From NCBI GenBank assembly GCA_023392185.1, contig JAEVZP010000010.1, positions 1 through 15,726 of the forward strand: 15,726 nucleotides of DNA. The letters run 5' to 3'. This document shows positions 1-6,407 of this stretch, piece by piece. Origin of the DNA: Bacteroidota bacterium (GTDB lineage: Bacteria > Bacteroidota > Bacteroidia > Chitinophagales > Chitinophagaceae). Position numbers and translations under genes: made by a program. The notes under the pieces were generated by a model that had not been told where the DNA came from, did not search any database, and saw nothing but the letters and a program-made list of their open reading frames with translations. Each line of letters starts with the position of its first letter. The stretch's first letter is position 1.

Positions 1-284
1 ACCTCTTTTTGGCCATTTCGCCCCACATCAAACACCCGTTTGTCTTGGGGATTGATGAGATTGAGTCCGGCGGTGGCCTGGGGCAGGTCCCAGATGCGCG
101 CCTGAATCACGGCCGCTTCGGCCGCCGGAATCTCGTATTGTGCCGCGAGCAAAAAGAGGTTATTCTCTTGTAAACTTCTTTCCGCCTCGACGAGCGTCAG
201 GCTGCGCTGGGCAAAGACGTTTGAGGCTGGGATAAATAAAAAAACGCAGAGCAATGCTCTGAAAAACAGCAGGATTTCCTTCAT
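1..284 (-). CDS. TolC-family outer membrane efflux protein, N-terminal part (cut by left edge)
   Basis: Only the first 94 codons are in the window; the gene continues beyond base 1. The start is the ATG at 284-282. Residues 1-25 form a Sec signal peptide (basic start, long hydrophobic core, end near FAQ). The mature start reads LTLVEAERSLQENN, LLAAQYEIPAAEAAVIQARI and LNLINPQDKRVFDVG. This matches the first TolC helix and the NPQ-FDVG-NGQK signature of Bacteroidota CusC/CzcC-type proteins. Members form the outer-membrane channel of tripartite RND efflux pumps for metals or drugs. RND and membrane-fusion partners would be expected further left. The upstream region carries three TTAAGC repeats, suggesting control by a response regulator. 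The family call is fairly sure; the substrate cannot be told. Confidence 0.75.
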   Translation of the reverse strand, partial: MKEILLFFRALLCVFLFIPASNVFAQRSLTLVEAERSLQENNLFLLAAQYEIPAAEAAVIQARIWDLPQATAGLNLINPQDKRVFDVGRNGQKE

Positions 285-297
285 GATGAAATGCCTG

Positions 298-305
298 CAA
301 ATGTT
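298..305 (-). promoter_or_regulatory. Possible -7 box of the TolC-family gene
   Basis: On the minus strand AACATTTG matches the Bacteroidota -7 consensus TAnnTTTG at all but the first base. It would start transcription about 8 bases before the ATG at 284. It gains weight because the three TTAAGC repeats then fall at about -36 to -64, where an activator would bind. Confidence 0.35.
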
Positions 306-326
306 TCTTTTGCCATCTTTAAAGGC

Positions 327-355
327 GCTTAAGGAAGGGCTTAAAAAGGGCTTAA
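327..355 (-). promoter_or_regulatory. Three phased TTAAGC direct repeats, probable operator
   Basis: The hexamer TTAAGC (GCTTAA on the plus strand) occurs at 327-332, 339-344 and 350-355. The start-to-start spacing is 12 and 11 bases, about one helical turn, all in the same orientation. Direct repeats with 11-base spacing are the usual target form of OmpR/PhoB-type response regulators. They lie 43-71 bases upstream of the efflux gene start. The binding protein is not known. Confidence 0.5.
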
Positions 356-365
356 GACGGTTGGA

Positions 366-375
366 TTTCCGGAAA
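366..375. repeat. TTTCCGGAAA palindrome, intergenic copy
   Basis: Exact copy of the window-wide palindrome, six bases beyond the stop codon of the Rpn-family gene (382) and upstream of the efflux operator. The flanks do not extend the symmetry, so this copy alone is not a hairpin terminator. Confidence 0.85.
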
Positions 376-381
376 AAGCGG

Positions 382-1221
382 CTATAGTTTCGCTATTTCT
401 TCCGCTGTCAGGCCAGTTGCCTGCATAATAATCTCAATCGCAACGCCTAAGTCTTTGAGTTGTTTGGCAACCTTGCGTTCGCCTTCCAACAGCCCTTCGT
501 CGTAGGCGGCGTCAATCACGTTTTTAAGGTCGCGGTACACTTTCAGACTTTGTTCGTATTTGTCGCGCTCGGCAGGAGCCATGTTGGCCAGCTCGGCTTT
601 CTCAAAAGCCTGCTCAAACACCTCGTCTTTGAATATCGTGGGCATGTCCGCAAAATTTTGAAGGTTCTTGATAAAATACAACCACTGGTCCAGCCGCGTC
701 CGAAGCTCGCTTTCCCTTTTCATAAAGTTCGGCATTTCCAGGTACACGTATGTGAGCTTCCCGTAGAAGACACGACCAAACTGGTTTTTAAGCTGGATAG
801 TATGGAAAAACGCTTGTTGCTCTTCCGGGGAGGCACCGGCGTCGTCAAAGTTGAAGTCCAGAATACCAATGCAGTAAACGGCTTTGAGGTTAAAGTTCCA
901 CGCTCCTTTTTCGGCTTGCTCGCGAATAGGGAAAGTGGAATAGTAAATCGTTCGTTCCCGGAAATGGGTCTGCCGCGCTTTTTGCAGCTCTACGATAAAC
1001 TTTTCACCCCGTTCGTTTTCGCAGTAAATGTCGTAGATCGCTTTGCGGTCGTGATCGGCAAGGCCGAGTTGCTCAGTGTTTTTAAAACTGATTTGGGTAA
1101 TGGGCGACTCTTCGGGCAACAGGGCGTTGAGAAAGTCAATCAATAAAGGCCTGGAAGCTTCCTCGCCAAAGATTTTCTTGAATCCAAAATCGGTATAAGG
1201 ATTGATGTAACGCGGCTGCAT
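382..1221 (-). CDS. Rpn family recombination-promoting nuclease / PD-(D/E)XK nuclease family transposase
   Basis: The product is 279 residues. I choose the ATG at 1221-1219, giving MQPRYINPYTDFGFKKIFG; a TTG nine bases upstream would add three residues but has no support. The opening YINPYTDFGFKKIFGEE is the hallmark of the PDDEXK_2 (Rpn-like) family. The nuclease core is visible as the Asp of AIYDIYC and the E-x-Q of FIVELQKA, followed by the R-E-R-T-I-YY segment. The tail GLTAEEIAKL is the short helical repeat often seen at the C-terminus. Known members are Mg-dependent DNA nucleases that promote RecA-independent recombination, and some defend against phage. Many Bacteroidota genomes carry numerous copies. 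An in-frame ATG at 582-580 could make a 66-residue C-terminal protein. There is no sign of inverted repeats or target duplication, so this is not a demonstrated mobile element. Confidence 0.88.
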   Translation of the reverse strand: MQPRYINPYTDFGFKKIFGEEASRPLLIDFLNALLPEESPITQISFKNTEQLGLADHDRKAIYDIYCENERGEKFIVELQKARQTHFRERTIYYSTFPIREQAEKGAWNFNLKAVYCIGILDFNFDDAGASPEEQQAFFHTIQLKNQFGRVFYGKLTYVYLEMPNFMKRESELRTRLDQWLYFIKNLQNFADMPTIFKDEVFEQAFEKAELANMAPAERDKYEQSLKVYRDLKNVIDAAYDEGLLEGERKVAKQLKDLGVAIEIIMQATGLTAEEIAKL

Positions 1222-1240
1222 AAAGAACAAATTTTTATTT

Positions 1241-1248
1241 CAAATCTA
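1241..1248 (-). promoter_or_regulatory. Predicted -7 promoter box of the Rpn-family gene
   Basis: TAGATTTG on the minus strand is a full match to the Bacteroidota -7 consensus TAnnTTTG. It lies 19 bases upstream of the ATG at 1221, so the leader would be about 13 bases. I see no clear -33 TTG. The same octamer precedes the outer-membrane gene at 12710. Confidence 0.5.
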
Positions 1249-1380
1249 CTCCGTGGGAACCGCTTTTTGCTATGCATCGCGCCGCGCGCCTTCTACAATG
1301 CACAAGAAACCCAAACGGCTTTAGATCTGCCTTTTTCGCTTGCCTCAAGAAAATTTCCGAAAAAATCCCAATCTGGCTCC

Positions 1381-2145
1381 TCAATCCTGCACGTTCGCCG
1401 TCCGGATCAGCCGCTGCATATCCAGAATCTGGATTTTCTTCCCCTCAAAAGCCACAATCTTATCGCTCCTCAATTCCGAAAGCAGCCGGATCACCGTTTC
1501 CGTAGCCGTACCTACCAGATTGGCTAAATCTTCGCGGGACAACACTACGTTGATAATGGCGCTGTCCGGCTCAAAACCATAGGTTTCTTTCAGAAACAAA
1601 AGTCCTTCAGCCAGCCGCTCGCGTACGGGTTTCTGCGCCAGATCGGTAATGGTCTGCTCGGCCCGGCCCAGCTCGTTGGCCAGCGACTTGATAATTTCCA
1701 GCGAAAGCCCCGGACTTTTCTTCACCGCCTCAAAAAAGATGTCGCGCGGCACAAAGCAAACCGTCGTATCGTCAAGCGCTACGGCACTGGCATTGTAACG
1801 CTCGCCACCCAAAAGCGCGCGGTAGCCGAGCACATCGCCTTCTTTAGCCAGCCGCACAATCTGCTCTTTGCCGTCCTGCCCCGTGCGGGCAATCTTGACC
1901 TTACCGGCATTTACGCAAAACACCCCCAGCGGATAGCCACCCTCCGGGAAAAGAAGTTGTCCTTTTTTATAAAAAGTACAAGACTTTACATCGTTGAAAA
2001 GCGCCAGACTTTCTGCATCCAGATTGCAGAAAATAGACCGCCCCCGCGCTGCACAGCTGGCACAGTCGGTGGCAAAAGAGGTCTTATTTCGAGGAAGCAA
2101 GGGTGCAGATTTTGAGGAATTGACGAAGATACGAATCCGCAGCAA
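1381..2145 (-). CDS. Crp/Fnr family transcriptional regulator, FNR-like cysteines
   Basis: The product is 254 residues, a usual length for the family. Residues about 45-150 are a cyclic-nucleotide-binding-type beta-roll (FPEGGYPLGVFCVNAGKVKI, EGDVLGYRALLGG). A dimer helix lies at about 150-170. The C-terminal winged helix-turn-helix has its recognition helix near TATETVIRLLSELRSD, where the E and R of the CRP/FNR DNA-reading helix are kept. Four cysteines invite an oxygen-sensing role: C28, C31 and C40 in the N-terminal extension, and C130 in TTVCFVP. C130 aligns with FNR C122, but CRP also has a Cys in that area. The start is TTG, with GGGGGAGG a few bases upstream and a stop codon at 2163-2161. 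The gene is divergent from ligA. The DNA target and ligand cannot be read from sequence. Confidence 0.88.
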   Translation of the reverse strand: MLRIRIFVNSSKSAPLLPRNKTSFATDCASCAARGRSIFCNLDAESLALFNDVKSCTFYKKGQLLFPEGGYPLGVFCVNAGKVKIARTGQDGKEQIVRLAKEGDVLGYRALLGGERYNASAVALDDTTVCFVPRDIFFEAVKKSPGLSLEIIKSLANELGRAEQTITDLAQKPVRERLAEGLLFLKETYGFEPDSAIINVVLSREDLANLVGTATETVIRLLSELRSDKIVAFEGKKIQILDMQRLIRTANVQD

Positions 2146-2152
2146 AGGCGGT

Positions 2153-2160
2153 CCTCCCCC
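2153..2160 (-). promoter_or_regulatory. Strong Shine-Dalgarno sequence fixing a TTG start
   Basis: On the minus strand GGGGGAGG is followed by seven bases and then TTG at 2145. No ATG lies in the open frame before the conserved cysteines, and a TAA closes the frame at 2163-2161. The ribosome site therefore supports TTG as the real start of the Crp/Fnr regulator. Strong Shine-Dalgarno sites are uncommon in Bacteroidota. Confidence 0.6.
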
Positions 2161-2234
2161 TTAACGTCTGGTTCTATAAAAGGTTGTTGTCTAAACCATA
2201 CTGAGAGGCCTGAAAAGCGAATCCGGAGGCAGAT

Positions 2235-2246
2235 ATTTCCGGAAAT
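2235..2246. repeat. ATTTCCGGAAAT palindrome in the regulator/ligA divergent gap
   Basis: Copy of the window-wide palindrome with one extra matched pair, giving 12 symmetric bases. It lies 90 bases upstream of the crp-type start and 104 bases upstream of the ligA start, inside the 204-base divergent promoter region. I see no full TAnnTTTG box for either gene in this gap. The site could be an operator, but its presence elsewhere inside genes argues against a simple operator role. Confidence 0.85.
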
Positions 2247-2349
2247 TTCGCATTGGTTTACTGAAAAAAACAGACTACGCTCCAGTTCCTTTTAAAAAAA
2301 CAGCTTTTGCTTCTTTCTGCCGAAGCGCCCCTTTCCCGAACTTTACCCC

Positions 2350-4524
2350 ATGTACACGCCGGCAGCTGAAAAAACCCTTTTTGAAGACGCAAAAGCATTT
2401 TTATCCGGAGGCGCAGATGCCCTCCCACCCGATGAAGCCATTTCGCGGCTGATTTCGATTCTGCGCCACGCCGAATGGAAATATTACGTTGAAAACGAGC
2501 CGCAGCTGGCCGATTTTGAGTACGACACACTTTACAAAAAATTAGAAGCACTGGAGCGGGAATATCCCGATCTACAGCAACCCGACTCGCCCACCCAGCG
2601 CATTGCCCGCGCCCTGAGCGAACGCTTCCCGCAGGTGGCCCACCTGGTGCCGATGCTCTCGCTGGACAATACTTACAATGCCGGCGACCTGCGCGACTGG
2701 GACCGCAAGGTGCAGGCGGGCGCGGCGGGCGAAAAAGTGGAATATTGCGTAGAGCCGAAGTTCGACGGCGCTAGTATCTCGGTTATTTACGAGGGCGGAC
2801 GGCTGGTGCGCGGCGCTACACGCGGCGACGGAGTAGTGGGCGAAGACATTACCCTCAACGTCCGGCAGATCCGCACCGTGCCCTTGTCCGCCGATCTCGA
2901 CGACATCGAAACGCTCGAAATCCGGGGCGAGGTGGTGATTCACAAAGCGCTTTTTGCCGAATACAATCAACAGCGCGCCGAAGCCGGTCTTTCGCTGCTG
3001 GCCAACCCACGCAACGCAGCTTCCGGAACCCTGCGGATGCTCGACCCGGCGGAAGTGCGCAACCGCAAGCTCACGGCTGTGCTGTATCACGTGAGCGAGG
3101 CCAGTGCCGTTTCCGGAAAAACCCTGCCCGAAGCCTTTTCCAACCACTACGATACCCTGCAATGGCTGTATCGCCACGGTTTCCCGACGCCGGTGCGCGA
3201 CCTGCACCGGTTCGACACCATTGACGCCGTGATTGCTTATCTCGAAGATTTTGAAGCCCGCCGCGACGAACTGCCTTTTGAGATCGACGGCGCTGTAGTG
3301 AAGGTCAACAGCCTCGCACTGCAAGACCGGCTGGGCATGACGAGCCACCACCCGCGCTGGGCTGTGGCCTACAAGTTTGCCGCCCGGCAGGCAACAACCG
3401 TGCTACGGCGCGTTGAATTTAATGTAAACCGCACCGGCTCGGTTACGCCGGTTGCCAAAACTGACCCGGTGGCGATTGGCGGTGTTATGGTTTCCTCGGC
3501 AACGCTTTTCAACGAAGATTTTATCCGGGAAAAAGATCTGATGCTCGGCGACACGGTACTGATCGAGCGTGCCGGCGATGTGATTCCCTACCTTGTAAAA
3601 TCCTTGCCGGAACTGCGCGACGGTACGCAGACGCCGATTATGTATCCCACCCACTGCCCTGCCTGCGGCAGCGAGCTGGAAAAGCTGCCCGATGACCCGA
3701 TCTGGCGCTGCATCAACGCGGCGTGTCCGGCGCAGGCGGTGGAGCGCATCATCCATTACTGCTCCAAAGATGCGATGGACATTCGCGGACTGGGCGAAGC
3801 GGTGATCCGTAAGTTTTTTGATTTAGGCATCCTCACGAGCTTACCCATGCTTTATACCCTAAACTGGGCTGAGATTCAGGAAATGGAAGGTTTTGGTGCC
3901 AAAAAAGTGGAAAACCTTCAGGCTGCGATTGAAGCTTCCAGGAAACAGCCGCTCAGCCGGTTTCTGTTTGGCCTTGGCATTCCGCAGGTCGGCGAAGGCA
4001 TGGGCAAAACGCTGGCCGGCGCAGTAGAATATATTCAGGAGCTGTATGATTTTTCGGAAGAACAGCTGATGACGCTTAAAGACGTGGGTCCGAAAGTGGC
4101 GGCTTCGATCCGGCATTTTTTTGAAAAACAAGGCAACCGCGAGCTGATTGCCGAGCTTCAGGCGCTGGGCGTGGAGATGCGCAACCAACACAAGGCAAAG
4201 CCGGTGAATGGCACTTTTTCCGGAAAAACCTTTCTTTTTACCGGTACGCTTGCTCAAATGAAGCGCAGCGAAGGTGAGGCCATGGTAGAAGCGCGCGGCG
4301 GCACCCTGCTCAGCGGCGTTTCGGCCAAACTGGATTATCTGGTGGTAGGCACCGATGCGGGAAGCAAACTGGAAAAAGCCAAAAAGCTGGGCAGCGTGGC
4401 TATTTTGGATGAAGCAGGCTTTCTCCAACTCATAAAAGCTGCGCAGGAGGCAGATTTCGACGAAAATAGTTCAAACAAAACAGACGACCTTTCCGGAAAA
4501 GAAGGGCAGGGCAGCCTGTTTTAA
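2350..4524 (+). CDS. ligA: NAD-dependent DNA ligase LigA
   Basis: The 724-residue product is slightly longer than the usual 670. It seals nicks in DNA using NAD+, joining Okazaki fragments and finishing repair. Domain Ia, which binds NMN, is at about 30-95 (AEWKYYVENEPQLADFEYD). The adenylation motif EPKFDG has the active lysine at K137. The OB fold follows around 345-430 (FNVNRTGSVTPVA). A zinc finger uses C436, C439, C454 and C459, then come helix-hairpin-helix repeats at about 475-600. The BRCT domain is at about 620-700 (FSGKTFLFTGTL). An acidic, flexible tail ends in QGSLF, which resembles a sliding-clamp-binding pentapeptide. The start is the ATG right after CCCC at 2346-2349. Three TTTCCGGAAA copies lie within the gene (3110, 4217, 4490), all read as Ser-Gly-Lys. 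Housekeeping gene, identification certain. Confidence 0.98.
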   Translation: MYTPAAEKTLFEDAKAFLSGGADALPPDEAISRLISILRHAEWKYYVENEPQLADFEYDTLYKKLEALEREYPDLQQPDSPTQRIARALSERFPQVAHLVPMLSLDNTYNAGDLRDWDRKVQAGAAGEKVEYCVEPKFDGASISVIYEGGRLVRGATRGDGVVGEDITLNVRQIRTVPLSADLDDIETLEIRGEVVIHKALFAEYNQQRAEAGLSLLANPRNAASGTLRMLDPAEVRNRKLTAVLYHVSEASAVSGKTLPEAFSNHYDTLQWLYRHGFPTPVRDLHRFDTIDAVIAYLEDFEARRDELPFEIDGAVVKVNSLALQDRLGMTSHHPRWAVAYKFAARQATTVLRRVEFNVNRTGSVTPVAKTDPVAIGGVMVSSATLFNEDFIREKDLMLGDTVLIERAGDVIPYLVKSLPELRDGTQTPIMYPTHCPACGSELEKLPDDPIWRCINAACPAQAVERIIHYCSKDAMDIRGLGEAVIRKFFDLGILTSLPMLYTLNWAEIQEMEGFGAKKVENLQAAIEASRKQPLSRFLFGLGIPQVGEGMGKTLAGAVEYIQELYDFSEEQLMTLKDVGPKVAASIRHFFEKQGNRELIAELQALGVEMRNQHKAKPVNGTFSGKTFLFTGTLAQMKRSEGEAMVEARGGTLLSGVSAKLDYLVVGTDAGSKLEKAKKLGSVAILDEAGFLQLIKAAQEADFDENSSNKTDDLSGKEGQGSLF

Positions 4525-4600
4525 GTTGGTTGCAGTCTGCGTTTCACACCCCGCAAATCCCTCTGTTGTAGTTTCTTTGTCTTTTCCAGCCGGTACTGTC

Positions 4601-5029
4601 ATGCGCTTTCTGACCTTTTTTGCCCTTTCTTCTTTCCTCCTCGCCTGCAAAAACACCCCCGAGCAACAGGCTCAGGCCGCGGCCCGGCAGGAAGCGCCTG
4701 CACCGGGCACGGTGGTCGCCGAAGGGAAGATACAGCAATCGGAAGACGGCCTGAACCGCTTTATGTTTCAGGTGACGGTTACCAAGGCACCGGAGCGGGG
4801 CGTTTATACGGTTACTGCCGCAGACGGGCCCAATCAGGGTGAAACGCAGTTTACGCTGCCCAAAGGGGCTGAAGACTATCGCGTAGTGCTGCGCAAACTG
4901 CCCGCCGAGAAACGCATGGCTATTGGGTTTGAAGCTCCCGGCGACACTACTTTTTATCCTTACTACGAAGTGGTTTCCGAAAACAAAACCATCCGGGCGC
5001 AATACACCAACGCGTATCGATTCGAATAG
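4601..5029 (+). CDS. Small lipoprotein of unknown function
   Basis: The product is 142 residues. I choose the ATG at 4601 because it gives a proper lipoprotein signal, MRFLTFFALSSFLLAC; the longer frame from 4526 places 25 non-signal residues before it. Signal peptidase II would cut before C16, leaving C-K-N-T-P-E-Q-Q. An Ala/Gln/Pro-rich linker (about 20-40) follows, then a roughly 100-residue beta-rich part with alternating polar and hydrophobic residues (FMFQVTVTKAPERGVYTVTA). I do not recognise the fold. It follows ligA by 76 bases and ends at a hairpin terminator shared with the oncoming aat gene. It most likely sits in the periplasm or on the outer membrane. Confidence 0.75.
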   Translation: MRFLTFFALSSFLLACKNTPEQQAQAAARQEAPAPGTVVAEGKIQQSEDGLNRFMFQVTVTKAPERGVYTVTAADGPNQGETQFTLPKGAEDYRVVLRKLPAEKRMAIGFEAPGDTTFYPYYEVVSENKTIRAQYTNAYRFE

Positions 5030-5036
5030 GGAAACC

Positions 5037-5058
5037 AGCTAACGGGACGTTAGTTTTT
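5037..5058 (+). terminator. Rho-independent terminator of the lipoprotein gene
   Basis: CTAACG and CGTTAG pair around a GGA loop (5039-5053), with two more pairs outside (A-T and G-T), followed by five Ts at 5054-5058. It begins eight bases after the lipoprotein stop. The same bases contain the stop and last codons of aat on the other strand, so the two convergent genes share it. Confidence 0.7.
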
Positions 5059-5695
5059 GAAGTAGTTGGAGAAATAATTTCCGGGAAATCAGTTCGGCGC
5101 CGAGGCTTTGCAGATGCGCGGTGGGCACCTGGCAGTCGATCAGCGCTACCCCGCGGTTGCGCAGCAGCTCCACCCATTCTATGAAGGCGAACTTACTGCT
5201 GTTGGGAACAGTACTGAACATGCTTTCACCGAAAAACACGTTCCCCAACCACACGCCATACAGCCCGCCTACCAGCTGCCCGTCCTGCCACGCTTCTGCG
5301 CTGTGCGCATAGCCCAGCCGGTGCAGGGCAGCATAGCCTGCCACAACTTCATCTGTAATCCAGGTGCCGTCCTGCCCCGCGCGGGGCGCTATCTGACATG
5401 CCCGCATCACTTCTTCAAAAGCGGTATTCACCCGGAAATCAAAAACCTTTTTGCGCAGCAGCGGCTTCATGGAATGGCTCACGCGCACGTTTGGCGGAAA
5501 CAGAACGCAGCGCGGGTCGGGAGACCACCACAAAGGCGGCTCGCCTTCGTTGAACCACGGAAAAATGCCTTTCCGGTAGGCCTCCAGCAATCGTTCCGGG
5601 CGAAGGTCACCGCCCACGGCCAGCAGCCCGTCGGGCAGGGCCAGGGCCGGATCCGGAAAATTAAAATCGGTGTCGGAAAGCAGGTAGAGATTCAT
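5039..5695 (-). CDS. aat: Leucyl/phenylalanyl-tRNA-protein transferase
   Basis: The product is 218 residues (E. coli enzyme 234). It transfers Leu or Phe from aminoacyl-tRNA to proteins with N-terminal Arg or Lys, marking them for ClpS-ClpAP degradation in the N-end rule pathway. Family signatures are LLAVGGDL, EAYRKGIFPWF, WWSPDPRCVL, WITDEVVAGY, EAWQDGQLVGGLYG and FFGESMFS. The catalytic residues of the E. coli enzyme (E156, D186, Q188) correspond to E157, D187 and Q189 here. The ATG at 5695 gives the standard MNLYLLSDTDFNFPDP start; a 49-residue upstream extension is low-complexity read-through of the neighbouring nuclease gene. The start lies 19 bases after that gene's stop, so both are likely on one transcript. 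Confidence 0.96.
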   Translation of the reverse strand: MNLYLLSDTDFNFPDPALALPDGLLAVGGDLRPERLLEAYRKGIFPWFNEGEPPLWWSPDPRCVLFPPNVRVSHSMKPLLRKKVFDFRVNTAFEEVMRACQIAPRAGQDGTWITDEVVAGYAALHRLGYAHSAEAWQDGQLVGGLYGVWLGNVFFGESMFSTVPNSSKFAFIEWVELLRNRGVALIDCQVPTAHLQSLGAELISRKLFLQLLQKLTSR

Positions 5696-5700
5696 GAGGA

Positions 5701-5710
5701 TTTCCGGAAA
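5701..5710. repeat. TTTCCGGAAA palindrome filling the nuclease/aat gap
   Basis: The gap between the nuclease stop (5715) and the aat start (5695) is 19 bases, and ten of them are this palindrome. It stands five bases before the aat ATG, where a ribosome-binding site would be, and no other Shine-Dalgarno sequence is visible there. Confidence 0.85.
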
Positions 5711-5714
5711 ACAG

Positions 5715-6374
5715 CTATCGCTGCGCGCCCTTTTTCTGCCGCCTGGAGGCCCGGAATTCCCACGGTGGCGTTGGAGCCGGCTGTGACCACAATCCTTTTT
5801 TCTCCGTGCGGGCGAATTGCTCGGCAGCGGCCAGTTGGGCATCTTTAGAATATTGTTGGTAGTGCCAGGCCCAGCCGTTTTGAATCATTTGGAGATTCAC
5901 CCAGTTTCCGCCCGAGGGTTTCAGGGTATACACATCGCATACCGAGCGACCATAGCGGTCTATATCCCGCACCACGATTTTGATGCGCTGGCCCTGCATC
6001 AATTTGCCTAATCCGTCTTTGGAAACCTGCCCGTAGTCCTGCGCTTGTTCCGGCGCGTCGATACCCGACATGCGCACCCGGAATTTCTTTGGTTCGTCGG
6101 TAAGCAGGTCAAAGGTGTCGCCGTCGGGAATATGGACAGCTTTCCCTTCCAGCACGTCGCCTTTGGCGGGGCGGATCGCGCCCCCTTTCCAATCAGCAGA
6201 AGTGCTCCGCGGCTTTTTTGCCCCGCCGCCAGTCTGTGTTTTGGGTACAGGACTGCTGTGGGTTGTTTCGGTGTTTTCCCGGGCCCAGAAGGCTACTGCC
6301 AGAACAGCAATTACCAAAATAAGCTTTGGCATTCTCACCGGACTTTTCCTCCGGGGCTTTTTCCTTTGTTTCAT
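5715..6374 (-). CDS. Staphylococcal nuclease-like (thermonuclease) protein with N-terminal membrane segment
   Basis: The product is 219 residues. A very basic start (MKQRKKPRRKSPVR) and a hydrophobic stretch at about 16-30 form a signal anchor or signal peptide. A low-complexity linker follows to about 70, then the SNase domain at about 75-200. The catalytic and calcium residues of S. aureus nuclease map as D19/D21 to the DGDT motif (84-87), R35 to R101, D40 to D106, E43 to E109 and R87 to R143 (DRYGR). All are kept, so the enzyme should cut DNA or RNA with Ca2+. It probably acts outside the cytoplasm, in nucleic-acid degradation or nutrient scavenging. It lies between a TPR gene (33-base gap) and aat (19-base gap) on the same strand, which suggests a shared operon without an obvious shared pathway. 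Confidence 0.9.
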   Translation of the reverse strand: MKQRKKPRRKSPVRMPKLILVIAVLAVAFWARENTETTHSSPVPKTQTGGGAKKPRSTSADWKGGAIRPAKGDVLEGKAVHIPDGDTFDLLTDEPKKFRVRMSGIDAPEQAQDYGQVSKDGLGKLMQGQRIKIVVRDIDRYGRSVCDVYTLKPSGGNWVNLQMIQNGWAWHYQQYSKDAQLAAAEQFARTEKKGLWSQPAPTPPWEFRASRRQKKGAQR

Positions 6375-6407
6375 GGTGGTAGAGCAAGCTAAAAAACATT
6401 ACCGGAA

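Noticed and set aside
3110..3119. Ser-Gly-Lys strings as nucleotide-binding loops
   Set aside because: They result from the DNA palindrome; no Walker A context surrounds them.
2572..3351. Long open frame opposite ligA
   Set aside because: It is a shadow of a GC-rich coding gene; composition is low-complexity and no family is recognisable.
4526..4600. Earlier start of the small lipoprotein
   Set aside because: It would bury the lipoprotein signal 25 residues inside the protein.
5696..5842. 49-residue extension of Aat
   Set aside because: It overlaps the end of the nuclease gene in another frame, and the ATG at 5695 gives the standard family start.
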